A stretch of 64,000 nucleotides of DNA, from the NCBI GenBank assembly GCA_039621445.1, contig CP154957.1, forward strand, positions 3,528,504 through 3,592,503. Direction: 5' to 3'. This DNA is from Euglena gracilis. Lineage: Eukaryota > Euglenida > Euglenophyceae > Euglenales. Shown piece by piece: positions 32,314-43,939 of this stretch (positions within the stretch are counted from its first letter, which is position 1; each line of letters opens with the position of its first letter). The notes under the pieces were generated by a model, which saw nothing but the letters and a program-made list of their open reading frames with translations, was not told the origin of the DNA and did no database searches. The translations under genes and the position numbers were made by a program.

Positions 32314-33289
32314 TGTATGTATGTATGTATGTATGTATGTATGTATGTATGTATGTATGTATGTATGTATGTATGTATGTATGTATGTATGTATGTATGT
32401 ATGTATGTATGTATGTGTGTATGTGTGTGTATGTATGTATGTATGTATGTATGTATGTATGTATGTATGTATGTATGTATGTATGTATGTATGTATGAAT
32501 TAGTGTAATTATGTATGTATTTATGTATGTATGTATGTATTTATGTATGTATGTGTGTATGTGTGTGTGTATGTATGTATGTATGTATGTATGTATGTAT
32601 GTATGTATGTATGTATGTATGTATGTATGTATGTATGTATGTATGTATGTATGTATGTATGTATGTATGTATGTGTGTATGTGTGTGTGTGTATGTATGT
32701 ATGTATGTATGTATGTATGTATGTATGTATGTATGTATGTATGTATGTATGTATGTATGTATGTATGTATGTATGTATGTATGTATGTATGTATGTATGT
32801 ATTTATGTATTTGTATATATATGTATATATGTTTGTATGTATGTATGTATGTATGTATGTATGTATGTATGTATGTATGTATGTATGTATGTATGTATGT
32901 ACGTATGTGTGTATGTGTGTATGTGTGTGTGTGTATGTATGTATGTATGTATGTATGTATGTATGTATGTATGTATGTATGTATGTATGTATGTATGTAT
33001 GTATGTATGTATGTATGTATGTACGTATGTGTGTATGTGTGTATGTATGTGTGTATGTATGTGTGTATGTGTGTGTGTATGTATGTATGTATCTATGTAT
33101 GTATGTATGTATGTATGTATGTATGTATGTATGTATGTATGTATGTATGTATGTATGTATGTATGTATGTATGTACGTATGTGTGTATGTGTGTATGTAT
33201 GTATGTATGTATGTATGTATGTATGTATGTATGTATGTATGTATGTATGTATGTATGTATGTATGTATGTATGTATGTATGTATGTACA
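32283..33289. repeat. 1-kb (ATGT)n array with higher-order units
   Basis: Almost pure ATGT tetranucleotides on one strand, interrupted at intervals by GTGTGTATGTGTGTGTATG-like blocks near 32412, 32550, 32672, 32907, 33029 and 33181. Two of the spacings are about 122 bp. At 32800-32830 there is a TTTATGTATTTGTATATAT interruption. Confidence 0.95.
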
Positions 33290-33459
33290 AGTAAGCGCTA
33301 GCTTCGCTACGCGCGTGTCCTTCGCTCACCCCCCCCCTCTCCCAAAAGCGTGGTGAGCCGCATCCTCACATTGCGGACGCAATTTTCCCATCAATCTCCT
33401 TTTCAGGCCGGACGCAAAAGCCTTTCGAATTATGGATTTGCTTATGGCCTGCCCGGTGG

Positions 33460-33948
33460 TCTGACCCAGCCTGGCCCGGCCGGCGACCCAGCGGCCCGGC
33501 CCGGCACAGCCGGCAGCCCGGCGGCCAGACCCAGCGGCCCGGCGGCCTGGCGGCCCAGCGGCCCGGACCGGCCCGGCCCGGCGGCACAGCCAGCGGCCCC
33601 GGCGGCCTGACCCGGCCGGGCCGGGCCGGGCCGGGGCCAGGCAGGGCCTGCCGGCGGGTCCGCTGGCTGTGCCGCGGCCGGGCTGGGCCGCCGGGCCGCC
33701 GGGCCGGACCGGGCCAGGCCGCCGGGCCGGGCCAGGCCGGGCCGGGCCAGCCGGGCCGGGCCAGGCCGGGCCGCTGGGCCGCCGCCCAGGCCGGGCCATG
33801 CCGCCGGGCCGCCGGGCCGGCCCGGCGGCACGGCCCGTCACGGCCGGCAGCCCGGCGGCATGGCCGGTCTGGCCGGCAGCTCAGCGGCCCGGTCCGGCCC
33901 GGCCCAGCCCGGCGGCATAGCCAGCGGCCCGCCGGCCTGACCCGGCCT
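33460..33948. repeat. GC satellite (CCCGG/GGCCGG), left part
   Basis: A degenerate array of CCCGGCC, GGCGGC and CCGGGCC words. Open in all frames only because it lacks A/T. The hAT-like element at 33949 interrupts it; it resumes at 34389. Confidence 0.9.
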
Positions 33949-34380
33949 CAGGGATGGATGGGAAGCCTTGAGGGGGGGGGGGTCGGACCCCCCCCCCCCA
34001 CTCGAAACTGAGGGGGGGGCCGAAAATTTTTCGATTTCATGGACGGGCAAAGGGCCGGAAATCGGGTCGAAATCGGTCAAAAATCCCTGATTTTTCTTTG
34101 AAAATCGATCCAAAAATGCTCATTTTTGAAATTTTTTGAACACTTTTTGGAAGGAAAACAACAACACATCAAAAAAAGGGCAATATGTCCAAAAGTCAGC
34201 AAAAGGGGAGTTTTTGCTCATTTTCCGGCGCACAGCGCCGGAAGAAAATTTTCTGCTATTTTTGGCTCCTGTCAAGGAGGGGGGGGCGGGGGGGGGGGGT
34301 CCGGACCCCCTCTCCCAACATCTAGGGGGGGCCCCCCCTACTACCTACCTCAATACCGAAGGGCTTCCCATCCATCCCTG
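33949..34380. mobile_element. hAT-like MITE with perfect TIRs and 8-bp target duplication
   Basis: Starts CAGGGATGGATGGGAAGCC and ends with its exact reverse complement (19 bp). It is flanked on both sides by CCCGGCCT (33941-33948 and 34381-34388). CAGGG termini and an 8-bp duplication are the hallmarks of hAT-superfamily insertions. It is 432 bp long with no coding. Inside are G/C runs with GGTCGGACC and GGTCCGGACC, A/T-rich DNA, and a GC hairpin (CCGGCGCACAGCGCCGG) near 34224. It clearly inserted into the GC satellite. Confidence 0.88.
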
Positions 34381-34388
34381 CCCGGCCT

Positions 34389-34507
34389 GGCCCGTCCCGG
34401 CCCGGCCCGGCGGCACAGCCAGCGGCCCGGCGGCCTGACCTGGCCCGGCCCGGCCCGGCCCGGCCCGGCGGCACGGCCCGGCCCGGCCCGGCGGCCCCGG
34501 CCCGTCA
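34389..34507. repeat. GC satellite, right part
   Basis: Continuation of the CCCGG array beyond the inserted element. Confidence 0.85.
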
Positions 34508-34509
34508 AG

Positions 34510-35148
34510 TCCTGTGGGAACCCCTTTTGGGGAGGCTCGGGCAGGCCCCAAAACGGGCCGGAGGAGCCGGGTATGTGGGGGTATACAGGCCACTTGGGGG
34601 TCCCCCATGGTTGGTTTGGGTCCCCGGGTGCATCCGTGCAGTTCCCCATCGGTTTGGGTAATTTTCAAAAAATCGATTTTTTTGACCCCAAAAGCCAAAA
34701 ATGCCCCTCCCTCCCTGCAGCCCCCTTTTTTTAACCTTCGACGGCCCATATCTGGGCCAAGCCGGACAGCCGGATCCCCGGGTCTCCACCAGTGGTTGGG
34801 GGGTCCCAGGGGCTTCAATTTTGCCTGGGGGGTGTTTCCTTCAACTCCCCACGGGTTTCGAGAAATTTTGGAAAAATCGATTGTTTGACCCCAAAATGGC
34901 TCCCGCGGCGAAATTTTTTCTCAGTCGGAAGGGACCCCGGGGTACCACCAGTTCACCATACCTGGGTGTCTCGTCGAGTCCTGGGACCTATTCCTTTATT
35001 TGTCCTCCTATCCTAATATAATACACTTTTGTTGTTTTCGGGGCCTGACAACGCACACAGAAAAGTTATTCAAAAAGCAAAAAAAATTGTTGTTGTTCTT
35101 GTTGTTGTTGTTGTTGTTCATGTATGTACTTATGTAAGTGATGTATGC

Positions 35149-35181
<33 letters not shown>

Positions 35182-35690
35182 TGTATGTATGTATGTATGT
35201 ATGTATGTATGTATGTATGTATGTATGTATGTATGTATATAATATATATACACATACATGTACATATACATATTCATCTACATCTACATCTACATTCACA
35301 CATACACATACACATACATGTACATATACATATACATTACACATGATACATATATATAATTTGTCATCAAGCTTTCCGTCATCTGTTGCGCCAGTGACCA
35401 GCCGCTCCCGCCCTCTCTGGCAGCCTGCATCGTGAAGCTCTATCCAGACCAGGGTTTTTCGGAAAGGTTTAATTGCGGACGAAATGCCCCCTCCCCAGCA
35501 AATTGCCATGCGCCTACGGGAAACTGTTCACGGGACGTGGACTGTCCGGGTCCCCCACACCAGCCAACCTGTCATGATAGGAAATTGCCAGGCTCCGGGG
35601 AAGTGGCTCACCTCTTCGGTGACAATTTCCTGAATTGGCACGGCTCCTCTTCGGCCCACAGCTGGGCGGTGTCAGAAAGTTCTGATCCGG
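34510..35690. other. No supported gene; microsatellite and CTGTCA repeat
   Basis: Two G/C-run segments share ATTTTxxAAAAATCGATT-like words (34660 and 34860). Positions 35153-35237 are (ATGT)n, followed by CATACA-type repeats. Positions 35513-35640 are a copy of the CTGTCA family. Confidence 0.55.
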
Positions 35691-35694
35691 ACAG

Positions 35695-35896
35695 CGTCGC
35701 TCGCGGTGCGGAGACCGCGAGACCGGGGCTGTGGCCGTGGTGCCTGGAGGCGGTCTTCCTCCCGGGCCGGCTGGGGATGGCCGACGCATGGGACCACGCC
35801 CAGGACCCCACTCGCCGAGCAGCGCTGGACGGGTACAGCACTTGGCGTTTTGGCGTGGCGGATGCAACAGGCTCCTTGGCCCTCCTGGTCCCATGA
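35695..35896 (+). CDS. GC-rich putative terminal exon, unknown protein
   Basis: After GATCCGGACAG the frame reads ETARPGLWPWCLEAVF, LPGRLGMADAWDHAQD, GYSTWRFGVADATGSL and stops at TGA. Third positions are mostly G or C. Aromatic-rich and natural, but no domain recognised. Alternative frames on the same strand are also open. Confidence 0.42.
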
Positions 35897-36567
35897 AGCC
35901 AGCTGATTACCTACCTTGTTTCGTCAATTCAATGTCAAAAGAAAAATGATTTGAAAAAGGTCAGTGCACGAACAATTCTGATGCCTGAAAAGACTCCAAT
36001 TCCAATTCAAGCACGGGTCGCAGATAAAAACGCAAATAATTGTCCCCACACCTATGCCACATTTTATGCATCTCGGAGGGGCATTTTGAATTTTGATGAT
36101 ATTTCCACGTTCTTTGCAACGATGTTGAAGTTACAGGAAAAAAATAATTAAAATTAAAATTAAAAAAAAATTAAAATGTTTCATCTGCTTTTGCCCATCT
36201 GCTTTTATTCATCTGCTTTTATTTTGCTTCTGATATTAATTTTTAGAGCATCCTTAAATAAGCATTCCTAAATATGTGGACCGAATCATTCAGATCACGA
36301 CATGGTTTCTGCCGTCCCGCAGTGGAGTGCCGAATGACTCCGTGAAACCCGAGCTCCTGCTCCACCGAAACCTCAAGAATGACGTGCAAACTGTTTATCC
36401 GTGCGTCAAGCCTGATAAACACAGGGGACATGAATGCCAATAAATGTGCTGGTGTGTCACCCGGCAATTCGCACCCCCCACCAACCTGCCACACAGCCGC
36501 AGTGTGGGGCCCTGCCGCCAAGCTCCATTTGGTCGCCACCACGCGACTCCTTACCTCAAGCCAAGCG

Positions 36568-36633
36568 ATGGCGGCGGCGCCGTTGGCGCCTTTGCGTGCA
36601 CGACTAGCGGAGGCGGCCTGGGCTGCATTGCAG
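36568..36633 (+). CDS. Four-exon gene, exon 1 (start codon)
   Basis: ATG GCG GCG start after CCAAGCG, reading MAAAPLAPLRARLAEAAW then AALQ, then CAG|GTAGTC, a good donor in phase 0. The Ala/Leu/Arg-rich start could be an amphipathic helix, perhaps a targeting peptide, but this is a guess. The frame is also open upstream, so a more 5' start is possible. Joined in phase to 37499. Confidence 0.5.
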
Positions 36634-36966
36634 GTAGTCTTCCGCACCCCCCCCCCGTTCGGAAGTTGCCATCCCGGTGAGGTTTTTCTCTTGGGATGTT
36701 GGAAAGTCCACCCCCCCCCGGCTGGGGGATGTTGTCATTTTGGGCCCCATGGGCTGCCCGGTAACAGTTTCTCTTTGGGGGGGGGGGGGGCGAGGTCTTT
36801 CGTCGGAATGTGTTCCAAATGGGTGGGTGGGGTGAGCCGTCAGTGGTTGGCGTGTCAACTGTCCACCGCAACCCAACCAGTTGCATCAACTCATCAACAG
36901 ACCAATGCCCTCTCTTTTTCTTTTCCCAAGAACAGAGAAAGACGTGTGGGGGTGTGGGGGGGGGGG

Positions 36967-37156
<190 letters not shown>

Positions 37157-37418
37157 CTGCGTGCGTGCGTGCGTGCGTGCGTGCGTGGGTGGGTGGGTGG
37201 GTGGGTGTGGGTGGGTGTGGGTGTGTGTGTGTGCGTGCACGCACACACAACCCACACACACACACATCACAGACATATTACATCCACACGCACACGCACG
37301 CACATGTCCACACATGCGCATACACAAGGTGCCCAAGGCAATCGGGAAGCGGAATGTGGCTGCAGAGGCCCTCAGTGCATTTCAGCGGAGATGCCCAGCA
37401 TTGTGGCAGTCATTGCCG

Positions 37419-37454
<36 letters not shown>

Positions 37455-37498
37455 ATGGCTGCATATTTGAATCCCCCCCCTCGCCCGGCTCCTGTCAG

Positions 37499-37588
37499 GC
37501 GAACGATGCGGCGGACTTCTCCGACGAGGCGGACGAGGAGCTGGGGGACGGGGCCGAAGGAGACGGGGAAGGGACGGCCGGGGCCAGG
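37499..37588 (+). CDS. Four-exon gene, exon 2 (acidic)
   Basis: Acceptor CTCGCCCGGCTCCTGTCAG; donor GCCAGG|GTTGGA. Exactly 30 codons, phase 0 at both ends: ANDAADFSDEADEELGDG, AEGDGEGTAGAR. Strongly acidic, probably disordered. Third positions mixed but mostly G/C. Confidence 0.52.
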
Positions 37589-37810
37589 GTTGGACGGGAA
37601 TCCCAAACACACGCATTTCTCATTTTTTTGCATTTTTATATTTTTTTCGTTTTTGCATTTTTTTGCATTTTTTTGGATTTTTTTGCTTTTTTTGGATTTT
37701 TTTGCATTTTTCATATTTTTTGCATTACGTATTTTGAGGTGCCTTCCCCCAGGGGTCCCACTCCAAGCTGGCTGGGTGGGGGGACCCCCCAACGGGGTCT
37801 CAACAAGCAG

Positions 37811-37973
37811 CCTGCTTCCTGCCCAGCCCTGGCCGGGGCGGAGCTGCTGCTGCCCGGCGCGCTGCTGCCGGAGGCCGACCCCTGCGAAGGCGTCGCCGAC
37901 GGGCGGACGCTTTTCCTGCGGGCCCTGCAGCGCCTGGACCCGGCGTTCCTGGCAAGGCTGGTGGTCCGCTGCG
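37811..37973 (+). CDS. Four-exon gene, exon 3
   Basis: Acceptor GGGTCTCAACAAGCAG, a variant of the recurrent motif seen before other exons. Reads PASCPALAGAELLLPGALL, EADPCEGVADGRTLFLRAL, QRLDPAFLARLVVRC. Nearly all third positions are G or C. The donor GCG|GTTTGT gives phase 1; if unused, the frame ends at TGA 37979-37981, giving a 108-residue protein. The segment looks folded and helical; no family recognised. Confidence 0.52.
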
Positions 37974-38465
37974 GTTTGTGACTTCGAAGGGGGGCCGCCG
38001 GGGGGGAGGGGAAGATAATGACCATATCAACCATCCAAAAAAAGAAATGCGGGTTGGAAAGGTTTTTGTCAAAAGTTGGCAAATTTAGGTTTGGGGGTCA
38101 TTCTGGGGTGTCAGGTTGTCACGAACAAGTGGTTTTTAGTTACAGTTCCAAACCCCCCCGTTTTTATCCCCCCCCCCCCTTTCGGCTGCCCACCAAACCT
38201 GATCTTATAAACCCCAGGAGGGGTCACAGGTGGGAGTATAACACCCCAGAACTATTATTTGGGGGGGGGCATTGTATAGCTATTTTATACTTTCAACATA
38301 TATATGCATACGTGCATATATACACACATACACATCATACACACACACACACATATGACTATATATTATTTCATACTCACATCTACATATCTATGTATGA
38401 GGGAACTGGCAGGTTTTTCCAAGTGGCCCCAGGTCCCCCAGTTAACCAGGGCACTCGCTCACCAG

Positions 38466-38524
38466 CCTTGGCCCCGGCGGGCTTGTCCCCCAGCCTCCAG
38501 CAAGCCGTGGCCCAGGCCGACTGA
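38466..38524 (+). CDS. Four-exon gene, possible exon 4
   Basis: After GCTCACCAG, phase 1 entry completes an Ala codon and reads LAPAGLSPSLQQAVAQAD to TGA, giving a total product of 125 residues. Phase and composition fit. The same DNA is also open on the bottom strand over 38383-38691, and a further top-strand GC-rich frame follows at 38537 (RRATSLPATTAAPRSRQ), so this exon is less sure than the first three. Confidence 0.38.
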
Positions 38525-38539
38525 CCCACCCCTGCCCAG

Positions 38540-39455
38540 CCGGACCGCCGGGCCACCTCTCTGCCTGCCACTACCGCAGCCCCGCGTTCCCGCCAATACA
38601 CCGCGTCGCTTGTGCGCCTCGGGGGTGCCTGCGAATCGCGAGGCTGTGAGGGTTTGGCGTGCCGGTATCGGCGCAAAACATATTTATTCAATATTTATCC
38701 AACGTTTCATTTGTTCAATCACCATAAGCGGGTGTCCAATCCCGTGCACCTTCCCGTACTGAACGCATGGAAAGGGTCCCAGGGCTTTGCCATGTCGTAC
38801 AGCCAACTACCTTCCGTAATCTTGGCACCATTTGGGCAAAGCTCTGTCACTGATGCTGACAATTCGCAGAAACGCCGGGGGATTTTTACTGATTGGAGCC
38901 GGTTGACCGCCAGAGTTGGTCTGGATCCTTGGCAGACAGGGCGTCTATGCCCCATGGGCATGGACGCCTTCCACCCTTCCACCCTTCCCTGAACTTGGGA
39001 CACACTCCTTCTACGGAACTTGGATGTTGACATTTACCTCCCCCCCCCCAAAGTGTCTAACAAACCCCTACAGGGGGGCGTCTGGACCATCTGTATCGTC
39101 AATAAAAATGCCCCTTCAAAACATGCCCAATAAACGTCCCCCGTCTGTCAGATCGACATTTTAGTGTTCATTGGGCTCGGGGGGGGGGGGTGATGACTCC
39201 TGCTTCGCCAAAATAAAATTAGTTGGTGAGGTTTTCTAAAATTGTAAAATATGCCCAGAATTCTTTGTTAGCCCCCCTCCCCACACGGAGTGGCAAAAGC
39301 AGATGCTTGTGCACACCACGCCTCAATTTTTACCCACCATCCTCATAATTGGTATAAGTGGGTGGGTTACATTTTAACACATTGTGCATCCGTTGACATA
39401 AAATATTTTTTTTTCTTTTTCCACGCACTCACACACGCAAGCACACACGCACGCG
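38540..39455. other. Possible UTR or alternative exon, otherwise no gene
   Basis: The frame from 38537 runs open for about 150 codons (YTASLVRLGGACESRGCEG early), but after about 38680 its composition is no longer GC-biased. No clear splice pair. Confidence 0.35.
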
Positions 39456-39720
39456 CACACACAGGAAAATGCGTGCTCGAGCTCACACAGAAATGCACAC
39501 AGAGACAAACAGGCAGACACACACACACACAGGAAAATGCGTGCTCGAGCACACACAAAAACCCACACAGAGACAAACAGCACGCGCGCACAAACACACG
39601 CACGCACGCACACACGCACGCACGCACGCACGCACGCACGCACGTACGTACGCACGCACGCATGCACACAGGAAAATGCATGCTCAAGCACCCACAGAAA
39701 CGCACACAACAGCACACACA
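39455..39720. repeat. CA/ACGC-rich minisatellite with ACAGGAAAATGCGTGCTC unit
   Basis: Three imperfect units containing ACACAGGAAAATGC(G/A)TGCTC at about 39460, 39530 and 39668, separated by CA and ACGC repeats. Open frames across it are artefacts. Confidence 0.85.
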
Positions 39721-39811
39721 CACACACATTTACCATTTACACAGGGAGAGTGAAAACGCACATAGAGAAGCAAACAGAGCAAGCTAAAGAGACATCACAT
39801 TTCACATCTGT

Positions 39812-39841
<30 letters not shown>

Positions 39842-39845
<4 letters not shown>

Positions 39846-40025
39846 GCCGAAGTGTCCAGCTGCACCGGACGCCCTCGCAGGGTGCCCCAGATGTAGCCCC
39901 AGCCCATGTAGACCACCCGTGGAGGCCCTCGGCGACGGATGGGGGAGCAGAAGGCGACGGTGCTGCAGCTGCTGTGTGAGGCGTTCGACGTCTCGCGCGC
40001 ACAGGCCACGCTTGTGCTGAAGTAA
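39842..40025. CDS. GC-rich exon candidate, strand unclear
   Basis: Top strand: after a (CA)n run ending in CAG, and within 39939-40025, MGEQKATVLQLLCEAFDV, SRAQATLVLK and a stop, with GC-ending codons and a UBA/CUE-like helical feel (by eye only). Bottom strand, 39842-39930: PRVVYMGWGYIWGTLRG, RPVQLDTSAT, then GTGTGT as donor. Both are plausible and cannot both be normal exons of one gene. Confidence 0.3.
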
Positions 40026-40190
40026 TGGCCCCGGTTGGAGGTCTCGGGCTACCTGCCCCCCCACCTGTGAGCGGGGGGTGATGCAAACACGTTTTGTGTG
40101 TGTGTGTGTTTCTTGTGTGTGTTTTTTTGTGATTTTTGTGTCGCGTTTTTTTTGGTCCATGTTGCGTTCCCCTGTCATGTAACGTTGTAC

Positions 40191-40418
40191 CAGCCGACTG
40201 GTCACGTTCGAAAGTCTTCCCACAGGCCTCCCAGGTGTCCCCCAGGCTGCCCGCTGACTTGCCGGGCGACAACGTCTTGGAGGGGGAAGTCGAGGGGTCG
40301 GTTGCAGCAAAACGGTCCCAGCAACGCCCAAAAAGATGCGGCAGGATGGCCGCATATGTGCCGTGAAAGGAATGAGCAAAGTAATAGTCCGCCCAAAGCT
40401 TACGCACCTTCTCAATTC
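40191..40418 (-). CDS. Probable internal exon, unknown protein
   Basis: The bottom strand shows TCGGTGCTTTTGCAG as acceptor and GGCTG|GTACAA as donor. The 228-bp exon, phase 1 at both ends, reads IEKVRKLWADYYFAHSFHG, TYAAILPHLFGRCWDRF, KSAGSLGDTWEACGKTF. Natural composition; third positions not strongly GC-biased, as in the bottom-strand exon at 13342. The word SLGDTWEACGKTF faintly recalls the LGDxxEAxxGA signature of RNase III domains, but nothing else supports that. The top strand is also open (40098-40841) but with a less natural reading. Confidence 0.48.
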
Positions 40419-41107
40419 CTGCAAAAGCACCGATATCTGTATTGCGCAGAGGTCCGAAGAAAATGTTTTGTGTTTTTGGGAAACCAGAAGCATCCTTTTG
40501 GGGGGGAGTGGTCAGCAAAAAAAATGGAGGTCAATGAGCATCCGCCCCCATTGGACGTGGATTGGACATGTACCCAAAAATGGTCGATCAAACCTCGTCC
40601 AATCAGTCCCACCTGCATGACGGCGGGTACAAGGAGAGAAGTCGCTGAACAAAAGTACAGAAGTGTATGTCTCACCCGCCCTGGGAAGCTCGTGCATTCT
40701 CTGCTGTTTGAACGCTGTCTCTCTGTGCGGGTAGTATTGCCATTCCCAAAAGGCGCCCACGCGCGTTGCAGACCGCGGCGGTGCAGCGCATATTCGATGA
40801 CTGCGACGGCGATGAGGTTGCTTCTTGGTTGTGCCATTTGACAGTACCCCCCCCCCCGCGCATCCAACAACCCCTTTACGTCCAACGACCACCCCCCCCC
40901 CCCGGTCGGAGGACACCTTTTCAGATGTTTGGCGTTTGCGGAAGTGTTTTTGGGACCAAAAACCCTTCATCTTGCAACCGACCCCCAGTAAGGCTTTTGC
41001 TTAAGGACCCAGGGGAAAGGGGGTCCATTAGCTTTGTTAGCCACCAGAAAAGGGCCACCAGCTGAACCCCCCCCGGGGGGGGGGGGGGGTTCTGGGGGGT
41101 TCCACCC

Positions 41108-41430
41108 ACACCATTGCTTCAGGTGAGCCCGACCTCCCCCAGGGGGTGACTGACTGGTTTTTGGCTCCAGACCCCCCCCCAGCCCCCGGGGGTGCGGTCG
41201 GCCAGGAATGGCCAGAAATTGCCACCCGAACTGAAGGCGCCGGAAAAATTTTGGGAGGGTTTGGCCATTGATTTAGAGCATTATGGCGCGAGTGGCCAAA
41301 GTGACAGACCCCCCTCTTGGGGAGAGGGGGGGGGGCGGGTGACTGGTTTTCAAAAAGTGATTGGCTGGTTTTTTTGAAGGTGAAAATTCCCCCCTCCCCC
41401 CCCCCCGGGGGTCGGTAAGCAATGATATCC
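41108..41430 (+). repeat. Dispersed repeat family B, copy 2
   Basis: Same succession as 17885-18210: GGTGACTGACTGGTTTTTGG, CTCCAGACCCCCC, GGCGCCGGAAAAATTTTGGG, GGGTGACTGGTTTTCAAAAAG, GGTAAGCAATGATAT. Confidence 0.75.
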
Positions 41431-42334
41431 CACCGATTGGGAAAAGAATCCGCCGGCGCTGTGCGCCGAAGTGAAAATGGGAATTTTAAACGTCATTTTT
41501 TTTGCTCCTTTTTTCCAGAAAATCCAAAAAAAAATGCCAAAAAAACAGGCATTTTTTGAAATATTGGAATCATAAAAAAATCCCGCCATTTCACACCCCT
41601 GAGAAAATTTTTCTAGCCCTCCAAGTAGACCCCCCCCAGAGGGGGAGGGTCCACTTGGATTTCCACTGGCCAAATTTGGACAAGCTGCAGCCGAGTCCCA
41701 TTCTGGGGGAGATATTTCAAACCCTTAAACTTTGGGTGGCCGTAAGCTGTTGCATGTTCCTTTGCGTGTTTGTTCAAAGGAACATGGATTTTATTATAAG
41801 GGGGTCAGTTTACCAGTTTTTGAACTGCTGGTTGCACGCCGGCCCTCCGTATGTGCATCTTCGCCATTTTCCGGGGGTATAACCCGGGGGAATGGCCGCA
41901 CTATGTTGTTGTTGACCCTCTGAAAAAGACGCCGAGTTTTGAATCCCCCCCTGACCGGCCCCCAAGCAGTAAAAAAAGATGCCCATAATGCACAAAACCC
42001 ATCCGCCATGTTTTATCTGTGACAGCTGGTGGTGCCCGATGCTGGTGCCCGATGTGTGGTGCCCGGCGCCTGATGGTGTTCTGGAGGCCGGATGACAGGC
42101 CCACCCCCTTTCCTTTTTTTTTTTTTTTGAAATCCCTGTCGCACAGCAGGCGGTTTTTGCATCGGCTGCGAAAGGAGGGTGTTCCAGGGTGAAAACGGAT
42201 TAGGGAACTCTGAAAATTATCGTGGATGAAGGGACGGAGAACACAAGAGGATTTCCACCGGTTACTAGTTGAGCGTTGTGACAGGTTAGCCATATCACCC
42301 CATTTATGTTGAGGCTCTTTTTTTTTTGTGATAC

Positions 42335-42457
42335 CTGCATAGCAGCAAAAAACAATGTTCTTTTGCGCAAACGGAGGACAGGGATTGCCAGTTGTTGGCA
42401 CATGGGGGGGATTTTCCAGTTGGAGCTGTAGTCTGTTCGGTAACTGGAAAGTTTCAC
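42335..42457 (-). CDS. Possible exon upstream of 40418, unknown protein
   Basis: The bottom-strand frame KLSSYRTDYSSNWKIPP, MCQQLAIPVLRLRKRTLFF ends AAMQ at CAG|GTATCA, a strong donor in phase 0. The upstream boundary is not resolved. It lies 1.9 kb upstream (on that strand) of the exon at 40191-40418 and has the same neutral composition, so both may belong to one bottom-strand gene. Confidence 0.33.
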
Positions 42458-42748
42458 AGGATTTTCACCCCAGGAAGATTCAGCAGAAATTGCTCTGATT
42501 CGCCTGTCTTCTTTCCAGCTTCCTCAATCCTAAGCTGATACGAAACAAGTTGTTTAGTTTGCTTTTTTGCATAACCAAATTCTTGGGAATTCTCGTTTTG
42601 CATATTTTCTATGCAACGATTCTTCAAGATTTTGTTGCACAAAATTGAAGAATTTCCAAATTCAGGACAGGCCGGTGCCAGGGGTGCATTTATAATATTA
42701 AAAAGTGCCAGGGGTGTCATTTATTATTTATTAGTATGCCACACGCAG

Positions 42749-42814
42749 GAGCAAATCGTGTCCTGCCTCCGGACCCTCAGCGTGGTGCAGCGGTCGTACA
42801 CGACCACGGGCTGA
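42749..42814 (+). CDS. Probable terminal exon, unknown protein
   Basis: A T/A-rich tract, then CCACACGCAG as acceptor, then 21 codons (EQIVSCLRTLSVVQRSYTT, TG) and TGA. Almost every third position is G or C although the flanks are A/T-rich, which makes it stand out. The upstream exons of this gene are not identified. Confidence 0.5.
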   Translation, partial: EQIVSCLRTLSVVQRSYTTTG

Positions 42815-43939
42815 CCGGAAAATTGTGTGTTGCCGGTGGGGAACGTATGTTTTCACAAATCGCGCTGCAGAATATCTATGGATATTATTTATGTGTTAGA
42901 TAGAATATCTATGGATATTTTATATATACAGATATTATAGATATTATACATCTGCAAATTTATAAATTGGCTTGGTAACCCCAGGCCAAATGGTATCATT
43001 CATCATATCTTGCCATGTTCATCATGAAATTTTTCATTGACCAGTTTGAGTATTATTGTAATATTTATTAGCGTTATAATGGAAAATACAAGTGAAAAAT
43101 GCAAGTGAAAATACATGTCATTCTGGTGGAGTTTTTTCAAGGTTTTTTAGATGGCAAAAATCTTCACTGGCTACCCTTGTTTTCTTTATTACAGGATTAA
43201 TCGGTCGCTTTGGAGGGGGTTGGCCCGGGGGGGGGGGGGTTAGCAGATGGGGAGGGGAATCACGCGTTGTCTCTTGGCTCTTATCACCCCCAGCCCATGT
43301 AATCCACCCCGCCGCATCGCTAACCCTGTCGATGGCCCCTCCTCCGTCCCCTACCACACCCCGGATCGGAGGTGTGTCGCCTCTAGGCACGTTGGCATGG
43401 AAAATTTCCCAAAGAATGTGTGAAAATGCAAGTCTTTGGCAACAGTGTCAATTAACAGTGTCCCCCCTGGGGCTAAAGAAAAATTGCCTGTAGTTGGACT
43501 GTGCCAGTCATGGCAGGCATTTCAGGAAGTCGCCCCCCCCCCCAGAGGTGCTATGGGTGGGCTGGGGGGAAAGCATTTTTGACCTGAAAGGTCAGGCTTT
43601 AGGTGCCTGTTGTGAAAGCCCTCCCCCCAACTCCAGGAACCAAGGAACAGGAGTTTTTAGTTTTGGGGATTGGGGGAATTTCTGGGGCAGGCCCAATCCG
43701 CCTGGGCATTCCGAACAGACAAGTGTGTGTGTGTGTGTGTGTGTGTTTGCGTGCAACTTCAACCACAACTTTGGGTGGTTGAAGTTGCCTCCCTCTCATC
43801 TGCCATCCCTGCATTTGGCTCCCCCAAACGGGTTGCGACCTTCCTTCAAAGTACGGTGCCGAAAATTTTTAAAAAGATGCTATTTAAGCATTTTTCGCAT
43901 TTTGGCCGTTTTTGGGGAAAAGAGTGGGTCTCCCGGGAC

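Noticed and set aside
32207-33356. Several overlapping frames up to 281 codons
   Set aside because: Tetranucleotide array, same peptide in all three frames.
33326-33920. Pro/Ala/Arg/Gly-rich frames on both strands
   Set aside because: GC satellite without A/T cannot contain stops; no codon structure.
38383-38691. Bottom-strand 102-codon frame
   Set aside because: Open because of high GC; kept only as a competing reading for exon 4 of the four-exon gene.
40098-40841. Top-strand 247-codon frame
   Set aside because: The bottom-strand reading has both splice sites and more natural composition; the top reading begins in TG-rich sequence.
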